Source of the DNA: Sediminibacillus albus
GTDB taxonomy: Bacteria; Bacillota; Bacilli; Bacillales; Amphibacillaceae
DNA: 64,000 nucleotides
Direction of reading: 5' to 3'
Assembly: GCF_900101125.1 (NCBI RefSeq)
Contig: NZ_FNFL01000004.1
Location: forward strand, 62,001 to 126,000
The position numbers and the translations under genes were made by a program. Each line of letters starts with the position of its first letter. Position 1 is the stretch's first letter. The notes under the pieces were generated by a model. That model was not told the origin of the DNA and did not search any database. It saw only the letters and a program-made list of their open reading frames with translations. Shown here one piece after another: positions 8,884 to 17,403 of this stretch.

Positions 8884-9896
8884 CAAATAACTTCATGAAG
8901 AACCATCCGTTTTTATTTATGGGTACACTTTTTCTCTTCCTGGTACTTGCAATTCTGGTTTGTCTCAATACTGGAGCAGCCACCATTACACCTGGACAAG
9001 TTTTCCAAACATTCATAGGAAACGGCGGAGAAAAGAATGCATTGATTTTGTTCGAGTTTAGGCTGCCAAGAATAGTGATCGCTATATTGGTTGGAGCAGG
9101 TTTGGCAGTTTCAGGAGCAATTCTTCAGTCAATTACTAAAAATGATATTGCAGAACCAGGGATTGTCGGAATCAATGCTGGAGCAGGCTTGGCAGTAGTT
9201 CTGTTTATATTTTTTTTCCAAGGGTCCATTGCAGAGCTTGGGGGAATATCGACGTATTTTTTGCCTGCGGCAGCTTTAGCAGGGGCTCTATCCGCTGCTA
9301 TCCTGATTTATATTTTTGCCTGGAAGCAGGGAATAGCGCCTGTTAGGCTGATATTGGTAGGAATTGGCGTAAATTCAGGATTTAACGCGATACTGATTAT
9401 CATTCAATTGAAAATGGATCCGCAGGACTTCTCGCAGGCGATTACCTGGTTATCTGGCAGCATCTGGGGAAGTGATTGGAGTTATGTACTGGCGATATTA
9501 CCTTGGATATTTGTGTTGATTCCGCTGGCATTTCTAAAAGCATCCTCTCTAGACATCATACATATGGGGGATGAAGTTGCAGCAGGGCTCGGTATTCATG
9601 TGGAAAAAGAACGGGCAATCATGCTGCTGGTTGCTGTTGCGCTTGCCGGAGCATGTGTCTCTGTTGCCGGCAACATTGCTTTTCTCGGATTAGTGGCCCC
9701 GCATCTTGTTCGAAGAATAATAGGCCCTAAACACCAGTATCTGCTGCCAGCCTCTGCTTTGATGGGAGCTTTACTGCTGCTGATAGCCGATACAGTAGGG
9801 AAAAACCTGCTGGCACCTTCAGAAATCCCAGTTGGTATTGTAGTTTCAGCTTTGGGAGCTCCATATTTTATTTACTTACTTTTAAAAACAAATTAA
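8880..9896 (+). CDS. Iron-siderophore ABC transporter permease, FecCD family (second)
   Basis: A 338-residue partner of the preceding permease, sharing the family pattern (RLPRIVIAILVGAGLAVSGAILQ, later GNIAFLGLVAPHLVRRIIG) and about ten hydrophobic helices. The start overlaps the upstream stop by four bases, so the two are translationally coupled as expected for subunits made in equal amounts. It is followed 12 bases later by the binding-protein gene. No ATPase gene follows, so the pair must borrow an ATP-binding subunit made elsewhere, as B. subtilis transporters do with YusV. Confidence 0.92.
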   Translation: MTNNFMKNHPFLFMGTLFLFLVLAILVCLNTGAATITPGQVFQTFIGNGGEKNALILFEFRLPRIVIAILVGAGLAVSGAILQSITKNDIAEPGIVGINAGAGLAVVLFIFFFQGSIAELGGISTYFLPAAALAGALSAAILIYIFAWKQGIAPVRLILVGIGVNSGFNAILIIIQLKMDPQDFSQAITWLSGSIWGSDWSYVLAILPWIFVLIPLAFLKASSLDIIHMGDEVAAGLGIHVEKERAIMLLVAVALAGACVSVAGNIAFLGLVAPHLVRRIIGPKHQYLLPASALMGALLLLIADTVGKNLLAPSEIPVGIVVSALGAPYFIYLLLKTN

Positions 9897-9908
9897 AGGA
9901 GGACGATC

Positions 9909-10871
9909 ATGAAGACGTCACTAATCTATTCATTATTGAGTTTATTGATAGCCATTGCTTTAGTCGGTTGTGGAGGCAATGGGGAAGATTCTGCAGAAAA
10001 TGGGAATACAAGCGAGGAAAAGGGTGAAGAGACAACAGATACAAGGACAGCGGCGCATGATGCAGGAGAAACAGAAGTGCCTGTCAATCCGGAAAAGGTT
10101 GTCACCTCTTATTATGTAGGACACTTGCTTTCATTAGATGAAAAGCCAATCGGGGCGATTCCTACAGAATTGGATAACCCGTTTATTCAGGACCAAGTCA
10201 GTGACATTGAAGATATCGGAAATCCTGTTTCGGTCGAAAAGGTTATTGAATTAGATCCAGACCTTATTATTGCTGCAGATCAGGAATCGTATGAGCAACT
10301 GCAGAAGGTGGCGCCAACTGTATTGATTGAATATGGCAAACACCATGTAAAAGAAGAAATGGAAATGCTTGGCGGCATTTTAGGGAAAGAACAGGAAGCA
10401 GAGGACTGGATTGCTCAATTTGAGGAGAAAGGAGAAAAAGCCAAAGAGAAGCTGGAAGGCGTTATTGGCGAAGATGAAACAGTTTCTATTGTTGAAATCT
10501 GGGCAAACCATATATATGTATATGGGAACAAGTGGGGGAGAGGCGGATACAATTTATATAATGTGTTAGACTTGAATCCGCCAGAGATGGTTCAAGAAGA
10601 ATTAATTGATGACCAGCCTTATCTGGAGATTTCTCTGGAATCGCTGCCGGATGTCGCAGGAGATCATATCTTCTTATCCGTGTACGGAGATGATGGAGGC
10701 GACAAACGGGCTGAAGAAATCAAAAACAGCAATGTATGGCAGTCACTTGATGCAGTCAAAAATGACCAAGTGTACGAAATTAATTTAGATGAATTTTTTT
10801 ATTTTGATCCGATTGCTTTAGAGGAACAATTGGAGATTCAATTAGATTTGATGCTAAACAGCAGGAAATAA
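9909..10871 (+). CDS. Iron-siderophore ABC transporter substrate-binding lipoprotein
   Basis: A 320-residue lipoprotein. The signal peptide ends in the lipobox LVGC (residues 18-21) with lipidated Cys21, followed by a Glu/Asn/Gly-rich linker that tethers it to the membrane. The body has the class III periplasmic-binding fold signature (VNPEKVVTSYYVGHLLSLDEKPIGA, then ELDPDLIIAADQES). It should capture a ferric siderophore outside the cell and hand it to the two permeases encoded just upstream. Which siderophore cannot be read; no siderophore synthesis genes are in the window. AAAGGAGGACGATC precedes the ATG. Confidence 0.92.
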   Translation: MKTSLIYSLLSLLIAIALVGCGGNGEDSAENGNTSEEKGEETTDTRTAAHDAGETEVPVNPEKVVTSYYVGHLLSLDEKPIGAIPTELDNPFIQDQVSDIEDIGNPVSVEKVIELDPDLIIAADQESYEQLQKVAPTVLIEYGKHHVKEEMEMLGGILGKEQEAEDWIAQFEEKGEKAKEKLEGVIGEDETVSIVEIWANHIYVYGNKWGRGGYNLYNVLDLNPPEMVQEELIDDQPYLEISLESLPDVAGDHIFLSVYGDDGGDKRAEEIKNSNVWQSLDAVKNDQVYEINLDEFFYFDPIALEEQLEIQLDLMLNSRK

Positions 10872-10907
10872 CAGCAAGGTTGTTTGATATAAGAAGGGGT
10901 TTTTTAC

Positions 10908-11912
10908 ATGGCAAACGAGAATGAATTATATGATGTAATCATTATCGGCGGGGGTCCGACAGGTTTGTTTGCAGCCTTTTACAGTGGCATGCGGGACATG
11001 AAAACCAAGGTGATTGAGTCGAACAGCCGGCTGGGTGGTAAAGTGGCGCAGTTTTATCCGGAAAAATACCTATACGATATCGGCGGAATTCCGAAAATAT
11101 CTGGGGAAGAGCTGGTCGGACAGATGATAAAGCAGGCCTCCAAACACGACCCTGCTATTGTTTACGGCCAATATGTCGAAAATATTGTCAAGCAAGAGGA
11201 TGGTACCTTTACTTTAACAACCAATACAGAAGAGAAGCATTATGCTAAGACAGTAATTATTGCTACCGGGTTCGGCATCTATGAAGCGGAGCGTCTTTCT
11301 TCTGCCAATGCCTCCATTTATGAAGACAGCCAAATCAACTATACAATAAATAATATGGAAAAATTTTCTGGCAAGACTGTGATGGTAGTATCGCCGAATC
11401 GTGTCGGGGTAGATTGGGCATTAGCTTTGGAGTCTGTTGCTCAAAGAGTTATTGTAGTAAACGGCAATGGAGCATTTCAGCATATGGGCGATGGTGATGA
11501 GGAACGGTTAAATGAATCCTCCGTAGAGGTTAAAATGTTTTCTCAAGTTGCAGAATTGATCGGCAGCGGCCAACAGCTTGAAGCAGCAAAAATAGTTGAC
11601 CAAAGCACCGGGGAGGAAGAAGTAATTTCTGTTGACCAGTTGCTGGTGTATCAAGGAATTAGCTTCAAACCTGCTCCATTCCAACATTGGGACTTACGTA
11701 CCGAAAAAAATAAAATAACCGTTGATGCTGGCATGTCAGCCAATATAGAAGGAATTTTTGCAGCAGGAGATGCCGTTCATTATTCGAATAAGTCGATGTT
11801 AATTGCTTCTGGTTATACGGAGGCAAGTACAGCCGTCAACAGCGCCAAATCATACATCAACCCCAAGGCGAGCGCCCAAGTTTACAGCACAGTAGTATAT
11901 AAAAATGAATAA
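10908..11912 (+). CDS. Ferredoxin-NADP reductase (YumC)-like flavoprotein with altered NADPH site
   Basis: A 334-residue protein of the thioredoxin-reductase-like YumC/YcgT group. The FAD motif GGGPTG is at 14-19, with RLGGKVAQFYPEKYLYDIGG and the C-terminal FAAGDAVHYSNKSMLIASGY all typical. In YumC the second Rossmann site reads GGGDSAVDWAL and is followed by an HRRxxFRAH motif for NADPH. Here the first is SPNRVGVDWAL (162-172) and the second is missing (VVNGNGAFQHM). It may use another electron donor. It follows the siderophore-binding gene by 36 bases, so a role in iron release from the siderophore is a reasonable inference. Confidence 0.85.
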   Translation: MANENELYDVIIIGGGPTGLFAAFYSGMRDMKTKVIESNSRLGGKVAQFYPEKYLYDIGGIPKISGEELVGQMIKQASKHDPAIVYGQYVENIVKQEDGTFTLTTNTEEKHYAKTVIIATGFGIYEAERLSSANASIYEDSQINYTINNMEKFSGKTVMVVSPNRVGVDWALALESVAQRVIVVNGNGAFQHMGDGDEERLNESSVEVKMFSQVAELIGSGQQLEAAKIVDQSTGEEEVISVDQLLVYQGISFKPAPFQHWDLRTEKNKITVDAGMSANIEGIFAAGDAVHYSNKSMLIASGYTEASTAVNSAKSYINPKASAQVYSTVVYKNE

Positions 11913-11931
11913 TAACTAGTTTTCTCACATT

Positions 11932-12396
11932 AAAGAGGTTGGGACATAACATACATCCAATTTCAAAAAGAGGAAGTTTTAAAAGGCCATCTTCAACCAT
12001 TCGATTGATGACGAAATGGAATATATATGGCAATGTACAATAAGTAATCTCTTAATTGGATCGGATAAATTTAGTACGGCGCTACGGAAATACACTACGC
12101 TTTCCGCGGGCGGCTGGTGAGCCTCCTCGAGCTAGCGCTCTGCGGGGTCTCACCGAGGCCTTTTCCTCCCGCAGGAGTCTCCGTGGATTTCCTCCGCTGA
12201 AAGTCTGTGTACTGTTTTCAACCACAGCCCATCATCTCACGGCTTAAGCCTCCTTTATTTTCAAGGAGGCTTAAGCCATGCCCGCGGGTTATCTTAAACA
12301 TCGGAACAGCAAAAATCGAACGAGTTCGAATGTTGAGGCTTTCGAATCATCGTTCGATTTTTGCTTTGGGCACTAACCTTTTGTCCCAATCTCTTT
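11932..12396. repeat. MITE-like palindromic element, copy 2
   Basis: A 465-bp element with ends AAAGAGGTTGGGACA (11932) and TTGTCCCAATCTCTTT (ending 12396). Its left arm (GAAGTTTTAAAAGGCCATCTTCAA...) is the reverse complement of the right arm of the 6214-6808 copy, and its right arm matches the reverse complement of that copy's left hairpin. The GC-rich core (12087-12210) nevertheless has the same orientation in both copies. A perfect 15-bp hairpin, GGCTTAAGCCTCCTT with its complement (12241-12277), is found only here. Confidence 0.8.
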
Positions 12397-12413
12397 TCGT
12401 TTATTTGATAACC

Positions 12414-12977
12414 TTATCTAGGGTCATCTGGTCGTTTTCCCTGTTTCAGTTCATAAATGCTTAAACCGAAGTCCATTTGCAGATGGGGGAAATCTTTAAA
12501 TCTAGTCCAGTCGCCACCCCAATCAAATCCTAAGTCTTTGGCAATATCCACTACCTCCATCCAATCAGACTTTCCATTCTCATTGCCGTCATAGGAGGTA
12601 TCCCATATAACGTTGCCATCCTGATTTTGCAGCGCAAAGTCGATAGCAAGCCCATAGTTGTGGTAAGACTCACCGCCCTTCGCATAGGTGACGATATTCC
12701 CTTCTGCAGATCGTCCCTGTTCATACAATTCATTTTGTCTTTCAATTGTCCTTATTCCTTCTGTAATAACCACGTCTATTCCCTGCTTTTCTGCCTGATC
12801 CACTAATTTATTCTTTTTCCGTTCTACGATAGGGTGTAATTCCTCAGGCATTTCTGCATTTCTTTCTATGTTCCCCTCGTTCTGGTTTATGTTTGAACCT
12901 TCTTTTTCCAGATAAAGGACGACGAACAGGATACAGGCCGAGAGAATAATGAACCAAATAAATATATTAACCTTCAC
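12414..12977 (-). CDS. Membrane-anchored M15 peptidase (CwlK/VanY-like)
   Basis: A 187-residue zinc peptidase with an N-terminal membrane anchor (KVNIFIWFIILSACILFVVL). The catalytic region shows the M15 pattern: EGIRTIERQNELYEQGRS, then the zinc motif SYHNYGLAIDFAL (SxHxxGxAxD) and the second ligand site DFPHLQMDFG. Family members cut peptide cross-links of peptidoglycan, either L-Ala-D-Glu (CwlK) or D-Ala-D-Ala bonds. The start is taken as GTG 12977, nine bases after AAGGGA; the longer TTG start at 13028 has no ribosome site. It sits alone beside a repeat element and probably acts on the wall during growth or recycling. Confidence 0.85.
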   Translation of the reverse strand: MKVNIFIWFIILSACILFVVLYLEKEGSNINQNEGNIERNAEMPEELHPIVERKKNKLVDQAEKQGIDVVITEGIRTIERQNELYEQGRSAEGNIVTYAKGGESYHNYGLAIDFALQNQDGNVIWDTSYDGNENGKSDWMEVVDIAKDLGFDWGGDWTRFKDFPHLQMDFGLSIYELKQGKRPDDPR

Positions 12978-13197
12978 ACATCTTATTCCCTTCGTGTCTC
13001 TGAATTCTTGTCGAAAGATATAAATCAAAAATCATAGATATACAAATTGAGATTACCATAATTTAATGACAGTCCACAATAAAACAAGCTAGATAATGTG
13101 TAACAGTGAGTAATAGATTGACCAGGCTAATTTGGTTTCCAACCATGTTTAATTGGGTATTTAGTTCTATATCAACCTATTAATAAGGAGCGATTGT

Positions 13198-13974
13198 ATG
13201 TATCCGGATTTATCTGGCAAGACGGCGATTGTAACTGGATCTTCCAAAGGAATCGGGCAAGGAATTGCTATTCGGTTCGGAAAAGAAAATATGAATGTGA
13301 TTGTAGATTATCACAGTGATCCCGAGGGAGCAGAAAAAACAGTCAACATGATAAAAGAACTAGGCGGTGATGCTTTAGCTGTCGAAGCAGATATTTCAAG
13401 AGAAGAAGGTATGCGGCAGTTAATTGATGCAGCGATACAGAGGTATGGAACGATCGATGTAATGGTCAATAATGCGGGATTCAGCAGTGGCTGTCCTTCT
13501 CATGAACTAAGTTTGAATGACTGGCGCAGAGTGCTGGAAGTTAACCTTACAGGTGCCTTCCTGGGTTCGAGAGAAGCCATTAAGTATATGCTGGACCATG
13601 ATGTGCGGGGTAGTGTCATTAATATTTCAAGTGTCCATCAGCAAATACCGAAAGTACACAATGTGCATTATTCAACCACAAAGGGCGGTTTAAAGATGAT
13701 GACCGAGACGCTTGCATTAGAGTATGCAGGCAGGGGAATTCGAATCAATGCCATTGCTCCTGGAACAATCGAAACTCCAGCAAACCCAGCAGAGGAGAAG
13801 GAAGGACGAGAGAAAGACGCTACCCTCGGAAAAATCCCAATGAACAAAATTGGGAAACCTGACCAAATTGCTGCTGCTGCTGCATGGTTAGTCTCAAATG
13901 AAGCAGAATATGTAACAGGAACGACGCTTTTCGTCGATGGTGGGATGACGCTGTATCCTTCACAGCTTGCGTAA
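13198..13974 (+). CDS. gdh: Glucose 1-dehydrogenase-like SDR oxidoreductase
   Basis: A 258-residue classical short-chain dehydrogenase. It shows the cofactor motif TGSSKGIG (13-20), NNAG, and the catalytic set Ser145, Tyr158 and Lys162. Stretches such as PSHELSLNDW, VNLTGAFLGSREAIKY and the end FVDGGMTLYPS closely match the Bacillus glucose 1-dehydrogenases, which oxidise glucose with NAD(P), so that is the preferred name. Exact substrate cannot be proven by eye because related SDRs share most of these motifs. A clear AAGGAG ribosome site precedes ATG. No operon partner of known function. Confidence 0.8.
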   Translation: MYPDLSGKTAIVTGSSKGIGQGIAIRFGKENMNVIVDYHSDPEGAEKTVNMIKELGGDALAVEADISREEGMRQLIDAAIQRYGTIDVMVNNAGFSSGCPSHELSLNDWRRVLEVNLTGAFLGSREAIKYMLDHDVRGSVINISSVHQQIPKVHNVHYSTTKGGLKMMTETLALEYAGRGIRINAIAPGTIETPANPAEEKEGREKDATLGKIPMNKIGKPDQIAAAAAWLVSNEAEYVTGTTLFVDGGMTLYPSQLA

Positions 13975-14073
13975 TAAGCGAGGAAATAAATTCCGGATGA
14001 CATAAAGGCGTTTGCCTGACAGTCATCCAAGGGAATAATGTAATTAAGCAGGTTTGAAGAGAGGGTGAACAAC

Positions 14074-14142
14074 GTGTTAAGAACAATACTAATGATTATT
14101 GGAGCAATTGTGGTAATTAGTTTTATTATTTCCTTACTATAA
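14074..14142 (+). CDS. Possible 22-residue membrane peptide
   Basis: A GTG start eight bases after GAGAGGGTG opens a frame for a very hydrophobic 22-residue peptide (MLRTILMIIGAIVVISFI plus SLL) followed directly by a hairpin terminator. It could be a small membrane peptide cotranscribed with the dehydrogenase gene. Evidence is the ribosome site, single transmembrane composition and terminator only; no family is recognised. Confidence 0.4.
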   Translation: MLRTILMIIGAIVVISFIISLL

Positions 14143-14163
14143 TAAAGTTTAACTGTAAAAAAA

Positions 14164-14206
14164 CCCCTTGTGGCAGAGGATTTTCCATGTCACAGGGGAG
14201 TTTTTG
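14164..14206 (+). terminator. Rho-independent terminator
   Basis: CCCCTTGTG pairs with CACAGGGG and is followed by TTTTT. It closes the glucose dehydrogenase/small peptide transcript. Confidence 0.75.
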
Positions 14207-14421
14207 TGTGTAAGCGATGGTTGCACACTTTCGTGTCGCTGATACACTTCGATCTCTCTCTTATTTTGCCGAAGTACCATCGCAGCAGTCACTAAAGAAA
14301 CGTCCTGTTTTCCCTGATATTTAATCAAGTCCCGATATATAGTGTAATCTGGCCTGGAATAAACACGCGCTCTATTATTATTTTTTCTGAACGCATGCCC
14401 TTCTTCTTAGATACATAAAGA
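14207..14421 (-). other. Gene-poor stretch with a possible decayed reading frame
   Basis: No intact gene is seen. On the minus strand the frame from 14406 downwards has no stop and reads like protein for about 55 residues (EGHAFRKNNNRARVYSRPD, later YRDLIKYQGKQDVSLVTAAM), but it has no start codon with a ribosome site and then runs through the terminator into the dehydrogenase gene. It may be the remnant of a gene that followed the pspC pseudogene. Confidence 0.25.
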
Positions 14422-14600
14422 CTACAATGAAGGCGGACTATCAAGCATAATGGTGCCAAGAATTAAATAAGCAAATACATTAGCAGGAGGATATGAGTCT
14501 TACTGTGGTAGAAGATATACCGTAATGCATGCTCGGCTATACCCTCGCAAACTCCAAATATTACCGCATCTGTTGATGATTTTCTTATTTTTTTCTTCAA
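14422..14600 (-). pseudogene. PspC-domain protein, frameshifted
   Basis: A TTG start after GGGGAGGGG begins a short protein of the PspC family: the first frame reads KKKIRKSSTDAVIFGVCEGIAEH, matching the family start (R S x x D x x I x G V C x G I A E Y). That frame stops at about residue 45. The next frame continues the family C-terminus, ANVFAYLILGTIMLDSPPSL, and then stops at 14422. One frameshift near 14480-14500 therefore disrupts the gene. PspC proteins are small membrane stress proteins. Confidence 0.65.
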
Positions 14601-14665
14601 TTTAACCCCTCCCCAATAAGGTTAACACGAAATTCCATGGCTTTTCATTTTCATATTTTCTAAAT

Positions 14666-14708
14666 GATAAAAAACCATCCAGAGTAATGAAACGGATGGC
14701 TTTTTATC
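14666..14708. terminator. Bidirectional hairpin terminator
   Basis: GATAAAAAACCATCC and GGATGGCTTTTTATC form a strong stem with A- and T-rich flanks, able to stop transcripts from both directions, chiefly the small minus-strand frame ending at 14711. Confidence 0.7.
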
Positions 14709-14710
14709 AA

Positions 14711-14911
14711 TTAAAAGTAAAGATATTTAGTCACACCGTTAGCATGATAAGCGAGACTATAAGATTGTTTGCTGTAATAACGAGTGTGAGAAGGCAGAGA
14801 CTCTCGATATGATTTAGTTGTAATCCTCAAAACTAAATTATCACGACCGTGAATTTGGCCCATATCAGCTACAGCGTGACTTACATTCATGGATAATTGA
14901 CGGTCGAGCAT
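14711..14911 (-). CDS. Hypothetical 66-residue protein
   Basis: The ATG at 14911 follows GTGAGGGATTCG and opens 66 codons (MLDRQLSMNVSHAVADMG to the end NGVTKYLYF), closed three bases before a strong terminator. No family is recognised and no membrane segment is present. A palindromic repeat lies directly upstream (14941-15089), so any promoter must be in or beyond the repeat. The composition is rich in Ser, Tyr, His and Arg. It may be a real small gene or the tail of a larger gene cut by the repeat. Confidence 0.35.
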   Translation of the reverse strand: MLDRQLSMNVSHAVADMGQIHGRDNLVLRITTKSYRESLPSHTRYYSKQSYSLAYHANGVTKYLYF

Positions 14912-14940
14912 CGAATCCCTCACTCTCTTTAAATTAGGCT

Positions 14941-15130
14941 CTGTTGATTCCGCGATGGTCAATCGGTGGTGACGCCTGCGGGAACAGCACGAGCCGAAGA
15001 TCCACTTGGCCAAGTGATCTTCTTGACCAAGTTAGCTGAGGCATGCCCGCGGCAAGCATCCACCGCTAACCGATTCGTGGAATCAACAGCAAACTTTGAC
15101 AGCCCCTTTAGATTAAAAAGGAATTTTTAC
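14941..15130. repeat. Palindromic intergenic repeat with shared tail
   Basis: CTGTTGATTCC (14941-14951) is mirrored by GGAATCAACAG (15079-15089), and GTCAATCGGTGGTG by CCACCGCTAACCGATTC, so the whole stretch can fold into one long imperfect stem. The tail 15090-15130 (AAACTTTGACAGCCCCTTTA...) is found again as the reverse complement at 56755-56803. The GC-rich interior contrasts with the AT-rich surroundings. Confidence 0.7.
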
Positions 15131-15389
15131 GTCGCCTCCAAAATTTAAATGTTTTTTATGTTTTCATTAACTTGATTGTAATTAAACATTACGAGAAAAA
15201 TTGATTTTGGTGGAACGACCACCGTTCACTAAGATAGGTTACTCTAATTCAGGTTGCTTATAAACTCATATTATCTCTGGAGATTTGGCAGGAATGGCTT
15301 GCCAGATCCAGACTACTTCCAACGGGACTAGCTTGTTTGGCAGAAACACAAAACATTATTAATTAATTTTTCAGAATAGAATAAATAGA

Positions 15390-15418
15390 TTGAACTCTTT
15401 TGTAAAAGCTATTATAGT
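15390..15418 (+). promoter_or_regulatory. Sigma-A promoter of ilvD
   Basis: TTGAAC (15390-15395), a 17-base spacer and TATAGT (15413-15418). The leader to the ATG would be only about 23 bases, so no T-box or attenuator can be part of this transcript. Confidence 0.7.
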
Positions 15419-15447
15419 TGTTAGAAAGAAAGAGGGAGGATTACATA

Positions 15448-17130
15448 ATGGACAAAGATTTGCGGATTAAAAGTAAAGTATTCAGTGACGATCCTAAACG
15501 TGCGCCAAACCGGGCGATGCTGCGTGCTGTGGGCGTAACGGATGAGGACTTTAAAAAGCCGATGATTGGTGTTGCCAGTACATGGAGTGAAGTAACGCCT
15601 TGCAATATTCACCTTCATGATTTAGCTGTCAAGGCCAAGGAGGGGGCCAGGGAAGCTGGCGGTGTTCCCTTGGTCTTTAATACGATCACTGTATCTGATG
15701 GCATTTCTATGGGTACACAAGGGATGCGTTATTCACTTCCGAGCAGAGACGTTATCGCTGATTCGATTGAAACCGTGGTTGGGGCAGAAAACCTGGATGC
15801 TTATGTGGCTATCGGCGGCTGTGATAAAAACATTCCCGGCTGTATGATTGCGATTGCCCGCTCAGAGGTACCGGCAGTGTTTGTGTACGGTGGTACGATC
15901 TCCCCCGGGTACCATAACGGACAAAAGCTGGATATTGTTTCTGTATTTGAAGGTGTTGGCCAGCATAATAACGGAGATATCAATGATGAACAGCTGCACG
16001 GGATTGAGTGCCATGCCTGTCCGGGTGCAGGTTCCTGCGGAGGGATGTATACGGCTAATACGATGGCAACAGCTGTGGAAGCATTGGGCATGAGTCTTCC
16101 GGGAAGCTCTTCCAACCCGGCCGAGTCCAAACATAAGCTGCAGGATTGTACAGCTGCTGGGAAAGCAGCCTACCGCCTGTTAGAACAAGGGATTTATCCA
16201 AAAGACATAATGACAAAAGAAGCTTTTGAAAATGCGATAACTGTTGTGATGGCTTTGGGAGGTTCGACCAATGCAGTGCTCCATCTGCTCGCCATCGCTC
16301 ATGCAATCGATGTTGATGTAACCATCGATGACTTTAATAGGATACAGAAAAAAGTGCCTCATATTGCTGATTTGAGGCCAAGCGGCAAATATGTCATGGA
16401 GGATTTGCACCGGGTCGGCGGTGTGCCGGCAGTGATGAAGCTGCTATTTGAAGCAGGTTATCTACATGGCGATTGCATCACCATCACCGGAGAAACAGTC
16501 GCCGAAAATGCAGCAAAAGCTCCGTCACTCGCGGAGGGGCAGGAGATTATCCTTTCGTTTGAAAAGCCATACAGGGAAAATGGCCCCTTGGTTATCTTAA
16601 AAGGAAATCTGGCTCCAAGCGGCGCCGTTGCAAAAGTTTCAGGTGTGAAAGTAAAACGCCATACTGGCCCAGCTCGAGTATTCAATACGGAAGAGGAAGC
16701 GACAGAGGCTGTCATAAATAATGAAATAAATGAAGGCGATGTGCTGGTGATTCGCTATGAAGGCCCCAAGGGCGGACCTGGTATGCCGGAAATGCTGTCA
16801 ATATCAGCCATTTTAGTCGGTAAGGGGTTAGGAGAAAAAGTTGCTTTACTGACCGATGGCCGTTTTTCCGGCGGCACTCACGGTTTGGTGGTGGGCCATA
16901 TCGCACCAGAAGCACAAGTTGGCGGTCCGATAGCATTTTTGAAAGAGGGCGATACTGTTACGATAGATTCGGATAAGCAGGAAATCATCATGGAAGTGTC
17001 CGAAGCGGAAATAGAGCAGCGACGTAAAGAATGGACAGCTCCGCCGCTCTACAGGAAAGGAGTATTGGGCAAGTATGCCCACAATGTATCCTGTTCTTCC
17101 AAAGGAGCTGTTACAGACCATTTTGAATAA
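15448..17130 (+). CDS. ilvD: Dihydroxy-acid dehydratase
   Basis: IlvD converts 2,3-dihydroxy-3-methylbutanoate and -pentanoate to the 2-oxo acids that become valine, leucine and isoleucine. The 560-residue length is normal. Iron-sulfur ligand regions are visible ([10 protein letters not shown] and [19 protein letters not shown]), and the C-terminal signature [23 protein letters not shown] is intact. The ATG at 15448 follows GAGGGAGGATTACATA; the longer frame from 15418 is not supported. It stands alone with its own promoter and terminator, apart from the other ilv-leu genes. Confidence 0.96.
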   Translation: MDKDLRIKSKVFSDDPKRAPNRAMLRAVGVTDEDFKKPMIGVASTWSEVTPCNIHLHDLAVKAKEGAREAGGVPLVFNTITVSDGISMGTQGMRYSLPSRDVIADSIETVVGAENLDAYVAIGGCDKNIPGCMIAIARSEVPAVFVYGGTISPGYHNGQKLDIVSVFEGVGQHNNGDINDEQLHGIECHACPGAGSCGGMYTANTMATAVEALGMSLPGSSSNPAESKHKLQDCTAAGKAAYRLLEQGIYPKDIMTKEAFENAITVVMALGGSTNAVLHLLAIAHAIDVDVTIDDFNRIQKKVPHIADLRPSGKYVMEDLHRVGGVPAVMKLLFEAGYLHGDCITITGETVAENAAKAPSLAEGQEIILSFEKPYRENGPLVILKGNLAPSGAVAKVSGVKVKRHTGPARVFNTEEEATEAVINNEINEGDVLVIRYEGPKGGPGMPEMLSISAILVGKGLGEKVALLTDGRFSGGTHGLVVGHIAPEAQVGGPIAFLKEGDTVTIDSDKQEIIMEVSEAEIEQRRKEWTAPPLYRKGVLGKYAHNVSCSSKGAVTDHFE

Positions 17131-17136
17131 CCCAAA

Positions 17137-17172
17137 AACGCTGGCATGTTAAATAGCCAGCGTTATTTTTTT
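17137..17172 (+). terminator. Rho-independent terminator of ilvD
   Basis: AACGCTGGC pairs with GCCAGCGTT around a ten-base loop, followed by a T-run. Confidence 0.85.
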
Positions 17173-17403
17173 AATAAATAATATGAATCGGAAAAAAAGC
17201 AGGAATAACAGGCGAAAAAATAGAATTCCCTTACGGATGAATGAAAAGGTTTTTGGAGAAGGTTTACCGGCATATAGTTAGTGTATAGCTTTTCCGGAAA
17301 AGTGATTGCAGGTAATATTCAATCATGCCTGGAATCGATTATAAATCATTGAGTTATACAATGGCACCTGCCTGTAACCAATAACCAGTAAAGGATGAGA
17401 ATT

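Noticed and set aside
15131-15447. T-box or other riboswitch before ilvD
   Set aside because: No T-box sequence (GGGTGGTACCGCG) was seen and the mapped-looking promoter leaves only a 23-base leader.
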